Under the pieces are notes generated by a model. The model had not been told where the DNA came from and did no database searches. It worked only from the letters and a program-made list of their open reading frames with translations. Shown here piece by piece: positions 7,347-13,632 of a stretch of 27,405 bases of DNA (positions within the stretch are counted from its first letter, which is position 1; each line of letters opens with the position of its first letter). A program made the translations under genes and the position numbers. This DNA comes from DATAQC01 sp051005135 (GTDB taxonomy: Bacteria; Actinomycetota; Acidimicrobiia; Acidimicrobiales; AC-14): the NCBI GenBank assembly GCA_051005135.1, contig JBPCJQ010000076.1, positions 1 through 27,405 on the forward strand, written 5' to 3'.

Positions 7347-8570
7347 CTATCGGTCCAGGGGGATTGGCGCTACCGCAGTGGGACCTGTCTGCTCGTAGGC
7401 GGCTCGGAAGACGGGCTTGCCGGCGACGATCGTGAAGATGAAGAGGCGGCCGCCCACGCGCGACCCGTCGGGCGCGAACTTCAGCGGCCCGACGCCCGTG
7501 TCGGCGATGGCGATGCGGTGCAGGTGGTCGGACAGGTCGAGGCGCCCGGCGGCCCCGTCGGCGAACCCGGCCGCCACGGCCTGCACGCCCTCGTAGGCGA
7601 AGGCGGCGGGGTCGGGCAGGACCGACTCCTTGGTGGCGGCCGTGTACGCGCTGAGAAGAGCTTTGGCCGCAGGTGTGTTGCGCGCTGGGTCCGAGGGCGA
7701 GGTGCCCACCACCCCGTTGGCCAGGCTGCCGGCGTCGCGGAGGAACGAGTCGCGGTTGGTGACGCCGCCCGGGTCGTAGATGGGCACCTTTAGCTGGATC
7801 TGGTCGGCCTGTTTCACGATGTTGGCGTCGTCAGGGGCGAGGCCCACCATCACCAGCGAGTCGGGGCCGGCGGCCTTGATGCGACCGAGCTGGGTGGTCA
7901 CGCTGGGGTCCTTGAGCTGGAACACCTCGTTGGCCACCACGCTCACGGCCTTGTCCTTGAGGCGCTGCACGAAGTAGTCGGTGATCCCATCGCCGTAGGT
8001 TCCCGGCACGTGGATGATGGCGGGCTTCTTGAAGCCTGCCTTGAGCAGCTCGTCGGCCACGGAGAACGAGTAGGCCGGGAAGGTGGGTGGCAGCACGAAC
8101 ACGCTCTTCAGGGCCCTGGCGGCGTCGAGGATCTTGGGCGACGACGCGTAAGCGGCCAGGTACGAGAGGCCAGCCTGGCTGGCCGCCGGAGCGGCAGCGA
8201 CCGATGCGTCGGAGAGCCCGGAGCCCACGAAGGCCACGTACCTGGCGTCGTCGACGACCTTGAGGACGTTGTCGACCGCCCGCTGGGGCACGTTGCCGTC
8301 GTCGAAGCCGTCGTCGATCACGATCTTGGCGCCCTTGCGGGGGCCGCCGACTATGCCGCCCACGGCGTTCAACTGGCTGGCCGCCAGCTTGGCGCCAGCC
8401 CTGATCTGGTCGCCGGTAGGCTTGTCGTCGCCCGAGAAGGGACCGCCCACGGCAATCACCACGTCGCGGGACCCAGCCGTGGTCGTGGTGTCGCCGCCCG
8501 TGACGTTGTTGGCACTGTTGCAGGCCGACACCAGGGCCACGGCTGTCACGAGCAGTGCCAGTCGTCTCAT
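7347..8570 (-). CDS. ABC transporter substrate-binding lipoprotein, branched-chain amino-acid (Leu/Ile/Val) type
   Basis: 407 residues. The N-terminus is a lipoprotein signal: MRR, a hydrophobic stretch, then the lipobox LVSAC with Cys17 as the lipid-modified residue. It is followed by a Thr-rich linker. The rest is a type-1 periplasmic-binding fold, with VVIAVGGPFSGDDKPTGDQIRAGAKLA at the start and YEGVQAVAAGF and GVGPLKFAPDGSR near the end, typical of LivK-like receptors. It is anchored outside the membrane and would deliver an amino acid, amide or similar solute to a permease, but no permease or ATPase gene is in the window, so it is an orphan receptor here. ATG 8570 is preceded by AAGGAGC. 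The longer open frame to 8912 runs across the divergent ArsR gene and is a shadow. The ligand is unknown. Confidence 0.9.
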   Translation of the reverse strand: MRRLALLVTAVALVSACNSANNVTGGDTTTTAGSRDVVIAVGGPFSGDDKPTGDQIRAGAKLAASQLNAVGGIVGGPRKGAKIVIDDGFDDGNVPQRAVDNVLKVVDDARYVAFVGSGLSDASVAAAPAASQAGLSYLAAYASSPKILDAARALKSVFVLPPTFPAYSFSVADELLKAGFKKPAIIHVPGTYGDGITDYFVQRLKDKAVSVVANEVFQLKDPSVTTQLGRIKAAGPDSLVMVGLAPDDANIVKQADQIQLKVPIYDPGGVTNRDSFLRDAGSLANGVVGTSPSDPARNTPAAKALLSAYTAATKESVLPDPAAFAYEGVQAVAAGFADGAAGRLDLSDHLHRIAIADTGVGPLKFAPDGSRVGGRLFIFTIVAGKPVFRAAYEQTGPTAVAPIPLDR

Positions 8571-8589
8571 CGGGTGCTCCTTGGATGAG

Positions 8590-8646
8590 GCCAGGTCATG
8601 CCTGGCGCAGGTGACGACAACAACAGCCCTTGTCGACCCGATGCTA
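8590..8646. promoter_or_regulatory. Inverted repeats between the receptor and ArsR genes
   Basis: GCCAGG/CCTGGC (8590-8595 and 8601-8606, five-base spacer) lies about 20 bases upstream of the receptor start. A second pair, CGACAA/TTGTCG around nine bases, lies some 20 bases further on (within about 8615-8636). Either could be the operator of the divergent ArsR-like regulator; this is inference from position. Confidence 0.35.
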
Positions 8647-8688
8647 GGCCCGGTTGAACCAACAGGAGCGGCCCCGTCGCCGTTCGTA

Positions 8689-8694
8689 TACAGT
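8689..8694 (+). promoter_or_regulatory. Leaderless -10 element (TACAGT)
   Basis: TACAGT ends six bases before GTG 8701. No ribosome-binding site is present, so the ArsR-like mRNA probably begins at its start codon. Confidence 0.55.
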
Positions 8695-8700
8695 GGCCTC

Positions 8701-9042
8701 GTGGTGACGACTCTGACCCGCGAGGAGGCGGAGCGGTTGTCGGCGGAGCTCAGCGTTATCGCCGAACCCCACCGACTGCTGGTGTTGCGCCATCTGCGCC
8801 GGGGCGCCCGCAGCGCCGGGTTCCTGGCCCAGGCGGTGGGCATGGAGCCTTCGCTGGCCAGCCACCATCTGTCCGTGCTGGCCAACGCCGGGCTCGTCTC
8901 GCGCCGGCGCAAGGGCCACTTCGTCTGTTACGCCGCCAACCGCGACCGGGTCAAGGAGCTCCATCAGCGCCTGGGCAGGCTGGCCGGCGCCACGGGCGCG
9001 GCCGTCGACGACCTGAGCCCCGCCGTCGACGACCCCTGCTGA
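8701..9042 (+). CDS. ArsR/SmtB-family winged-helix regulator
   Basis: 113 residues, the usual size. The core is a winged helix-turn-helix: LSVIAEPHRLLVLRHLRRGARSAGFLAQAVGMEPSLASHHLSVLANAGLVSRRRKGHFVCYA. Recognition helix SLASHHLSVL matches the DNA-binding helix of the family. The metal-binding ELCVCDL-type motif is absent (that helix reads SAGFLAQAVG), so it is not a classical arsenic/cadmium sensor. Cys residues at GHFVCYA and the C-terminal PC might serve redox or metal sensing, which is speculative. The GTG 8701 start is fixed by the TACAGT box six bases upstream; the longer open frame reaching back into the receptor gene is a shadow. Being divergent from the receptor gene, it is a good candidate to regulate it. 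Confidence 0.85.
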   Translation: MVTTLTREEAERLSAELSVIAEPHRLLVLRHLRRGARSAGFLAQAVGMEPSLASHHLSVLANAGLVSRRRKGHFVCYAANRDRVKELHQRLGRLAGATGAAVDDLSPAVDDPC

Positions 9043-9074
9043 GCAACCCCCACCCATCCCCCGGCCTCGACATC

Positions 9075-9275
9075 GTGGTGGCCATCCAACTCGTGGCGGA
9101 GCGCCGTATCACCTACCTGATGGTGGGTGCCCACATGGCCGACTACGCCGTGCCCAGGTTCGTCCGCGTGGTGGACGCCATCGCGCCGAACCGCACCGGG
9201 AAGGTGGACAAGGCTGGCCTTCGCCGGGCGTTGCTCGCCGAGCTGGGTTCGGGGAGCGACCATGGCGCCTCCTGA
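9075..9275 (+). pseudogene. C-terminal remnant of an AMP-dependent acyl-CoA synthetase
   Basis: About 66 codons ending in HMADYAVPRFVRVVDAIAPNRTGKVDKAGLRR. This corresponds to the last ~40 residues of acyl-CoA/acyl-ACP synthetases, including the conserved TGKVDK segment whose Lys reaches the adenylation site. The other ~450 residues of such an enzyme are missing, because the ArsR gene ends only 32 bases upstream. The adenylate-forming core has therefore been deleted. The frame stays open and overlaps the acyl carrier protein start by 14 bases, so the piece may survive as a coupled leader. A functional mini-protein cannot be excluded. Confidence 0.6.
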
Positions 9276-9513
9276 GCTCGACGACAGGGTCAGAGGCATC
9301 GTCGCCGCCCACCTCGACGTCGAGCCCCAGCGCCTGGCTCCGGGAGCGCGCCTGGGCGAGGACCTGTGCGTCGACTCGCTCACCGCGGTCGAGCTGCTCA
9401 TGGTCCTCGAGGACGAGTTCGACATCGCCCTTCCCGAGGACCGGGTCGGGCCAATCGAGACCTACGCCGACCTCGTCAGCGCGGTGGCTGCCCAAGTGGC
9501 TCGCACCGCCTGA
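9262..9513 (+). CDS. Acyl carrier protein
   Basis: 83 residues with the carrier-protein four-helix pattern. The phosphopantetheine attachment site is Ser39 in LCVDSLTAVEL, followed by the recognition helix LMVLEDEFDIALPED. It would carry acyl groups as thioesters on a 4'-phosphopantetheine arm. ATG 9262 overlaps the end of the synthetase remnant, which suggests that a synthetase-ACP pair once existed: the synthetase would activate a fatty acid and load it on this carrier. No ketosynthase or other fatty-acid gene is nearby, so this is an accessory ACP and not the housekeeping AcpP. Its partner enzyme must now be elsewhere. Confidence 0.88.
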   Translation: MAPPELDDRVRGIVAAHLDVEPQRLAPGARLGEDLCVDSLTAVELLMVLEDEFDIALPEDRVGPIETYADLVSAVAAQVARTA

Positions 9514-9546
9514 CTGCCACCAAGAGCGAGCCCCCAGAGGGCGCTG

Positions 9547-9552
9547 TAACGT
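9547..9552 (+). promoter_or_regulatory. Leaderless -10 element (TAACGT)
   Basis: TAACGT ends six bases before GTG 9559, the spacing shared with other leaderless starts in the window. Confidence 0.5.
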
Positions 9553-9558
9553 CCGGCC

Positions 9559-9996
9559 GTGGCTGAGCCCGAGGAGATCGTCGTCGACAACGGTGCCCGC
9601 AAGCTCACGCTCGACGAGCTGGGGCGTACCCAACCAGGTATGGCCCGGCTCATGCCCGAGGTCGGCGCCCGCATGTGGAAGCTCTGGTACGCGGCCCAGG
9701 CCGGCAACTGGCCTCTGGCCCGCTACCAACTGGCCGAGGGCGTCAAGCTGCTGGAGGTGGGTGCCTTCGTGCGGCCCAAGTACCGCAACACCATGGCTGC
9801 GTTCCTGGCCGACGACCTGGGGCCTCTCAGCCGTGCTGTCGAGGCTGGGGACTGGGGTTCCTTCGAGGCTGCCTTCGTCCCGATGGTCGAGTCCGCCAAC
9901 CGCTACCACGACCTCTACAACAAGGGCTTCATCCGCTGGCGGCTGCCGGATACGCCGCCGGCCGACCTCGATCTCACGCCCTACCCCGGCTCCTAG
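9559..9996 (+). CDS. Helical protein related to CxxCH-type proteins but lacking the haem cysteines
   Basis: 145 residues, predicted as a four-helix bundle: MPEVGARMWKLWYAAQAGNW, PLARYQLAEGVKLLEVG, a DDLGPLSRAVEAGDWGSFEAAF helix, and MVESANRYHDLYNKGFIRWRLPDTPP. As I remember it, a family of small helical proteins ends with a CNxCHxxxGFI pattern followed by a proline-rich tail. Here the corresponding segment reads SANRYHDLYNKGFI, keeping the His and the tail but not the cysteines. If that relation is right, this is a haem-free variant. There is no signal peptide. The start GTG 9559 is supported by TAACGT six bases upstream. It is convergent with the Nfu-N gene, 15 bases away. No function is assigned. 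Confidence 0.6.
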   Translation: MAEPEEIVVDNGARKLTLDELGRTQPGMARLMPEVGARMWKLWYAAQAGNWPLARYQLAEGVKLLEVGAFVRPKYRNTMAAFLADDLGPLSRAVEAGDWGSFEAAFVPMVESANRYHDLYNKGFIRWRLPDTPPADLDLTPYPGS

Positions 9997-10011
9997 CCGG
10001 TGGCTCGAGCT

Positions 10012-10269
10012 CTACAGGTGCTCGGCGGCGGCGGCCTGGACGGAGGCGGTGATGGCGTCCCAATCGGCACCAGGCTGGCGCGTGACGGTGATGAAGTCGT
10101 TGACACCGAACAACGAGGCGACGCCCCCTCCGGCGAACACTGCAGCCGCGAAAGGGTTGCCAGCCGCGGCCTCGCCATTGGCGAAGTTGATGGTAGCCGG
10201 TAACTTGACGTCGAGGGTGTACTTCATGGCGTTGGGGTTCGGTGTGGCGGACGGGCTCGCTGATGCCAT
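10012..10269 (-). CDS. Stand-alone Nfu N-terminal-like domain protein (85 aa)
   Basis: The protein has the Nfu_N pattern: TPNPNAMKYTLDVKL near the start, an AGNPFAAAVFAGGGVASLFG middle segment matching the family's sP-LA--LF---GV--VF, and the DFITVTR strand followed by DWDAI. In canonical Nfu proteins this domain precedes a CxxC Fe-S carrier domain. Here the protein stops after the first domain and has no cysteine, so it cannot itself hold a cluster. ATG 10269 is fixed by a TACTAT box six bases upstream; the longer open frame runs over the divergent gene and is a shadow. It may act as an adaptor in Fe-S delivery, by family analogy only. Confidence 0.75.
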   Translation of the reverse strand: MASASPSATPNPNAMKYTLDVKLPATINFANGEAAAGNPFAAAVFAGGGVASLFGVNDFITVTRQPGADWDAITASVQAAAAEHL

Positions 10270-10275
10270 CAGGGA

Positions 10276-10281
10276 ATAGTA
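10276..10281 (-). promoter_or_regulatory. Leaderless -10 element (TACTAT)
   Basis: TACTAT on the minus strand ends six bases before ATG 10269. Together with the plus-strand box at 10294 it makes a very compact 36-base divergent promoter. Confidence 0.55.
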
Positions 10282-10293
10282 GGCGACCGGCGG

Positions 10294-10299
10294 TACCGT
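10294..10299 (+). promoter_or_regulatory. Leaderless -10 element (TACCGT)
   Basis: TACCGT ends six bases before GTG 10306. The divergent boxes at 10276-10281 and 10294-10299 are only 12 bases apart, so polymerases at the two promoters should exclude each other. Confidence 0.5.
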
Positions 10300-10305
10300 G
10301 GCCGT

Positions 10306-11109
10306 GTGGACAGCGACGACCCCACCGTCCGGTTCGCGGAGCTGATGTCGGGGCCCGAAGAGACTCTGGCCCTCGATGAGGCTGCTCTGCTGGTGGCCGC
10401 CCACGCCTATCCGGATCTCGACGTCGCCTTCGAGCTCGAGGTGCTCGATGGGCTGGCGGAGCGCTGCGCCGACCGCAGCCTCGGAGGCTGGCGCCGGTAC
10501 CTGTTCGAAGATCTCGGCTTCACCGGCAACGTCACCGACTACTACGACCCGGACAACTCCTTTCTGCATCAGGTGGTGCGCCGGCGGGTGGGCCTGCCCA
10601 TCAGCCTGTCGGTGCTGGGCATGGCTGTGGGTCGCCGCCTGGGCCTCGACCTGGCAGGCGTGGGCCTGCCCGGCCACTTCCTGCTGCGTCACGACCAGCC
10701 CGGCGACATGGCCGGACCCGTCTTCGTCGACCCCTTCGCCGGCGGGCGGGTGCTCGACCGCACCGCGTGCATCGAGCGCTTCCACGCCGTCAACGGCACC
10801 AGCGCCGCGTTCGTGGAGTCCTACCTCGACCCGATCGGGCCCCGTGCCATCCTCAGCCGCATGCTGGCCAACCTGCGGGCCATCTACGCCACCAGAGGTG
10901 ACGTGGACAGCCTGGCATGGGTGTTCGCCCTGCGCTTGGCCATCCCGGGGACGCCGGCCATCGAGCGCCGGGAGCTGGCCCGCGTGCTGGGCTCCACAGG
11001 CCAGTTCGTCATAGCCGCCGAGGTGCTCGAAGGACTGGCCACCCTGGTCCCGGCCCTGGCCGACGGCCTGCTGGCCGAGGCCGCCGGCTTGCGAGCCCGT
11101 CTCAACTGA
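10306..11109 (+). CDS. SirB1-type transglutaminase-like protein
   Basis: 267 residues. The central part carries the SirB1/transglutaminase-like pattern: YYDPDNSFLHQVVRRRVGLPISLSVLGMAVGRRLGL (79-114) and then GVGLPGHFLLRH and VFVDPFAGG (about 118-147). The C-terminal ~90 residues are helical and TPR-like. The family keeps a papain-like fold but usually lacks the catalytic Cys; none is obvious here, so it is probably a binding protein. Its role is not established by context. The GTG 10306 start is chosen from the TACCGT box six bases upstream. A 13-bp dyad follows the stop. Confidence 0.85.
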   Translation: MDSDDPTVRFAELMSGPEETLALDEAALLVAAHAYPDLDVAFELEVLDGLAERCADRSLGGWRRYLFEDLGFTGNVTDYYDPDNSFLHQVVRRRVGLPISLSVLGMAVGRRLGLDLAGVGLPGHFLLRHDQPGDMAGPVFVDPFAGGRVLDRTACIERFHAVNGTSAAFVESYLDPIGPRAILSRMLANLRAIYATRGDVDSLAWVFALRLAIPGTPAIERRELARVLGSTGQFVIAAEVLEGLATLVPALADGLLAEAAGLRARLN

Positions 11110-11116
11110 CCGCGAT

Positions 11117-11167
11117 CGTTCTTTGCGCGTTTTCTAACCTCTGCGGTTGTAGAGCGCGCAAAGAACG
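11117..11167. promoter_or_regulatory. Perfect 13-bp inverted repeat upstream of the two-component system
   Basis: CGTTCTTTGCGCG (11117-11129) is mirrored exactly by CGCGCAAAGAACG (11155-11167), with a 25-base interval. It lies between the SirB1-type gene stop (11109) and the response-regulator start (11224). The long AT-containing interval argues against a simple terminator. A paired binding site for a dimeric regulator, perhaps the downstream response regulator acting on its own operon, is more likely. Confidence 0.55.
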
Positions 11168-11223
11168 AGCTGGCGTCTCGGAACGCTCAGGAGACTCCCA
11201 GGAAGGGGGTAGACCATGGGTCG

Positions 11224-11925
11224 GTGACGACGACGGCAAAGACCCGAGTTCTGGTAGTCGACGACGAGCCAAACATCACCGACCTGGTTGGAACGGCCCT
11301 GCGTTACGAGGGCTTCGACGTGGAGGTGGCGCCTGACGGCCGATCGGCGTTGGCCAAGGGCCAGAGCTTCCGGCCCGAGCTCATGGTGCTCGACGTCATG
11401 CTCCCCGACCTGGACGGCTTCGACGTCGTGCGCCGCCTCCGCAACGAGCGCCTGCCCGTCTCGGTGGTCTTTCTCACCGCCCGCGACGGCACCGAGGACA
11501 AGGTCAACGGACTGACCCTCGGGGGTGACGACTACGTGACCAAGCCCTTCAGCATCGAGGAGCTGGTGGCCCGCATCAGGGCCGTCCTGCGCCGCACCCG
11601 GGGCACCGAGGTGGGCGGCTCCGCCCGTCTCACCTTCGCCGATCTGGAGATGGACGAGGACACCCGTGAGGTATGGCGGGGCGCGATGCGGGTCGAGCTC
11701 ACGGCTACCGAGTTCAAGCTCTTGCGCTACCTGCTGCTCAACGCCCGCCGGGTGCTATCCAAGTCCCGGATCCTCGACCATGTCTGGGAGTACGACTTCG
11801 ACGGTGACGCCAACGTGGTCGAGACCTACATCAGCTACCTGCGCAAGAAGATCGACCGGGTTGAGCCCAAGCTCATCCATACCGTCCGGGGCGTCGGGTA
11901 CACCTTGCGGCTGCAGAACGGCTAG
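11224..11925 (+). CDS. OmpR-family two-component response regulator
   Basis: 233 residues. The receiver domain has the acidic pair Asp13/Asp14 (VVDDEPN), phospho-acceptor Asp57 (LMVLDVMLPD), the Thr in FLTARD and the Lys in DDYVTKPFS. The C-terminal winged helix (about 135-230) contains LTATEFKLLRYLLLNARRVLSKSRILDHVW and the recognition helix VVETYISYLRKKI, ending in HTVRGVGYTLR. It would be phosphorylated by the kinase encoded three bases downstream and act as a DNA-binding regulator. GTG 11224 is the only good in-frame start. A Shine-Dalgarno-like AGGAAGGGGG precedes an out-of-frame ATG at 11216 that opens a three-codon reading frame whose stop overlaps this GTG, so translation may be coupled to that mini-ORF. 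Confidence 0.93.
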   Translation: MTTTAKTRVLVVDDEPNITDLVGTALRYEGFDVEVAPDGRSALAKGQSFRPELMVLDVMLPDLDGFDVVRRLRNERLPVSVVFLTARDGTEDKVNGLTLGGDDYVTKPFSIEELVARIRAVLRRTRGTEVGGSARLTFADLEMDEDTREVWRGAMRVELTATEFKLLRYLLLNARRVLSKSRILDHVWEYDFDGDANVVETYISYLRKKIDRVEPKLIHTVRGVGYTLRLQNG

Positions 11926-11928
11926 CCC

Positions 11929-13515
11929 GTGTCGCTGCGCAGCCGGCTGGTGCTCGTCGTGCTGGGCCTCGTCATCGCCGGCCTGGCTGTCACCGATGTC
12001 GTGACCTATCGGGCCCTGCGCTCGTTCCTGCTCCACCGGGTAGACCAGCAGTTGGCGGCCGCGCCGGGGCCGGCAGCCAGCCAGCTCGAACCGGGGGCCG
12101 ATGCCCGTCGCCGGGACGGCTACCGGGGTGTCCCCGCCGCCATCATCCCCGCCGGCACCTGGGCGGTGCTCATCGACGCCACCGGGCACGAGGTCGTGAG
12201 CACGCCTTTCGGCTATGCCAACCAACCGGCTTTGGTCAGCCCGCCCAAACCCTCGCTGAGCGGTGTCGACCTCTCGAGATCGACGCCCTTTACGCTGGCC
12301 AGCGCCGACGGCTCGGCACAGTACCGGGCCCTGGTGAGAGCGTATCCCGATGACACGGGGTCCCGGCTGCTCGTGGCCATCCCCCTCCATGACGTCACCC
12401 AGACCTTGCATCGCCTGGTGGCCATCGAGGCGCTCGCCACCGGTCTGGTGGTCATCGTGGTGGGTGGGGCGGCGCTGATGCTGGTACGCGCCGGACTCAA
12501 GCCGTTGGAGGACTTCGGGGAGGTGGCCGGGGCCATCGCCGAGGGCGACCTGAGCCGGCGGGTGCCGCTGGCCGGGCCCCGCACTGAGGTGGGTCGGTTG
12601 GGCCGGTCGCTCAACGCCATGCTCGGCCACATCGAGTCCGCTTTCGTGGCTCGGCAGGCGTCGGAGGAACGCCTCCGCCGGTTCGTGGCCGACGCTTCCC
12701 ATGAGCTGCGCACGCCCCTCACCTCCATACGCGGCTATGCCGAGTTGTTCAGGCGGGGAGCGGCCGAGCGCCCCGACGACCTGGCCAAGGCCATGCGCCG
12801 CATCGAGGAGGAGTCGACCCGAATGGGAGTGCTGGTCGACGACCTGCTCCTCCTGGCCCGGCTCGACCAGGGCCGCCCCCTGGAACGGGAACCCGTCGAC
12901 CTGGTACGGGTGGCCGCCGACGCCGTCGACGACGCCCGGGCCACCCATCCCGACCGTACCGTCGCCCTCGATGCTCCCGCCCGGCTGATGGTGGCCGGCG
13001 ACGACGTGCGCCTGCGCCAAGTGGCCGCCAATCTGCTGGCCAACGCCTGCCAGCACACACCGCCCGGCACGCCCGTCGACGTGCGGGTGGCAATGACCGA
13101 TGACCAGGCGGTACTGGAGGTGGCCGACCATGGTCCCGGTCTGGAACCGGCCGCGGCCGCCCGGGTGTTCGAACGCTTCTACCGAGCAGACCCGTCGAGG
13201 ACGCGCGCCGGCCACGGCGTTCAGGCCACGCAGGCCGGCCACGGCGTTCAGGCCACGCAGGCCGGGGGGGGTAGCGGGCTGGGGCTGTCCATCGTAGCCG
13301 CCATAGCCGAGGCCCACGGCGGGCGGGCCACGGTCGCCTCCGAGCCTGGCGCAGGAGCTCGGTTCACGGTGACCCTACCCGTCGAGCGGCCCTCTGAGCG
13401 GGCGACCGGGCCGCCATGTGCTCCAGAACCTGCCACCCCACCAGCCGCTGGGGACGGGGCCGAACCCGTCGCCATCGCACCGTGGGCGCCCACGCCAGAC
13501 GAGGCCGGGCGATGA
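11929..13515 (+). CDS. Sensor histidine kinase with duplicated insert in the ATP lid
   Basis: 528 residues. There is a membrane segment at about 7-27, an extracytoplasmic sensor region (30-160) and a second membrane segment at 164-187. A HAMP linker follows (about 188-240), then the phospho-acceptor His258 in DASHELRTPLTSIRGY. The ATPase domain has the N-box (NLLANACQHTP), G1 (DHGPGL), F-box (VFERFYR) and G2 (GSGLGLSIV). Between F- and G2-boxes the ATP lid contains two perfect copies of AGHGVQATQ (427-444), an unusual in-frame insertion. A Pro/Ala-rich cytoplasmic tail of ~40 residues follows the kinase core. It starts at GTG three bases after the regulator stop, so the two genes form one operon. 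The signal sensed is unknown. Confidence 0.93.
   Translation: MSLRSRLVLVVLGLVIAGLAVTDVVTYRALRSFLLHRVDQQLAAAPGPAASQLEPGADARRRDGYRGVPAAIIPAGTWAVLIDATGHEVVSTPFGYANQPALVSPPKPSLSGVDLSRSTPFTLASADGSAQYRALVRAYPDDTGSRLLVAIPLHDVTQTLHRLVAIEALATGLVVIVVGGAALMLVRAGLKPLEDFGEVAGAIAEGDLSRRVPLAGPRTEVGRLGRSLNAMLGHIESAFVARQASEERLRRFVADASHELRTPLTSIRGYAELFRRGAAERPDDLAKAMRRIEEESTRMGVLVDDLLLLARLDQGRPLEREPVDLVRVAADAVDDARATHPDRTVALDAPARLMVAGDDVRLRQVAANLLANACQHTPPGTPVDVRVAMTDDQAVLEVADHGPGLEPAAAARVFERFYRADPSRTRAGHGVQATQAGHGVQATQAGGGSGLGLSIVAAIAEAHGGRATVASEPGAGARFTVTLPVERPSERATGPPCAPEPATPPAAGDGAEPVAIAPWAPTPDEAGR
13207..13260 (+). repeat. Perfect 27-bp tandem duplication inside the histidine kinase gene
   Basis: Units 13207-13233 and 13234-13260 are identical, with five bases of a third copy following. 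Each unit holds two GGCCACG sub-repeats. The length is a multiple of three, so the reading frame is kept and nine residues (AGHGVQATQ) are duplicated. The perfect identity suggests a recent slippage event and possible copy-number variation. Confidence 0.9.
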
Positions 13516-13620
13516 GCTCTTAGTGGCCGGTCGAAACACCGCATGGTCTGGCCGTGGACGATCTGCGCGCTCGGGCGGTTCCGTTCACCCCCCAAGCTGA
13601 GCCACTTTGAGCGTGGCTTG

Positions 13621-13626
13621 TAGCGT
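13621..13626 (+). promoter_or_regulatory. Leaderless -10 element (TAGCGT)
   Basis: TAGCGT ends six bases before ATG 13633. Just upstream, AGCCAC/GTGGCT form a small inverted repeat, and the heptamer GCGTGGC occurs twice (13611-13617 and 13623-13629), the second copy overlapping the -10 box. These could be regulator contacts. Confidence 0.5.
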
Positions 13627-13632
13627 GGCCTC

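Noticed and set aside
11755..13317. Long minus-strand open frame opposite the histidine kinase, with a GLRGLNAVAG repeat
   Set aside because: The repeat is only the reverse reading of the 27-bp duplication; the kinase on the other strand has all catalytic motifs.
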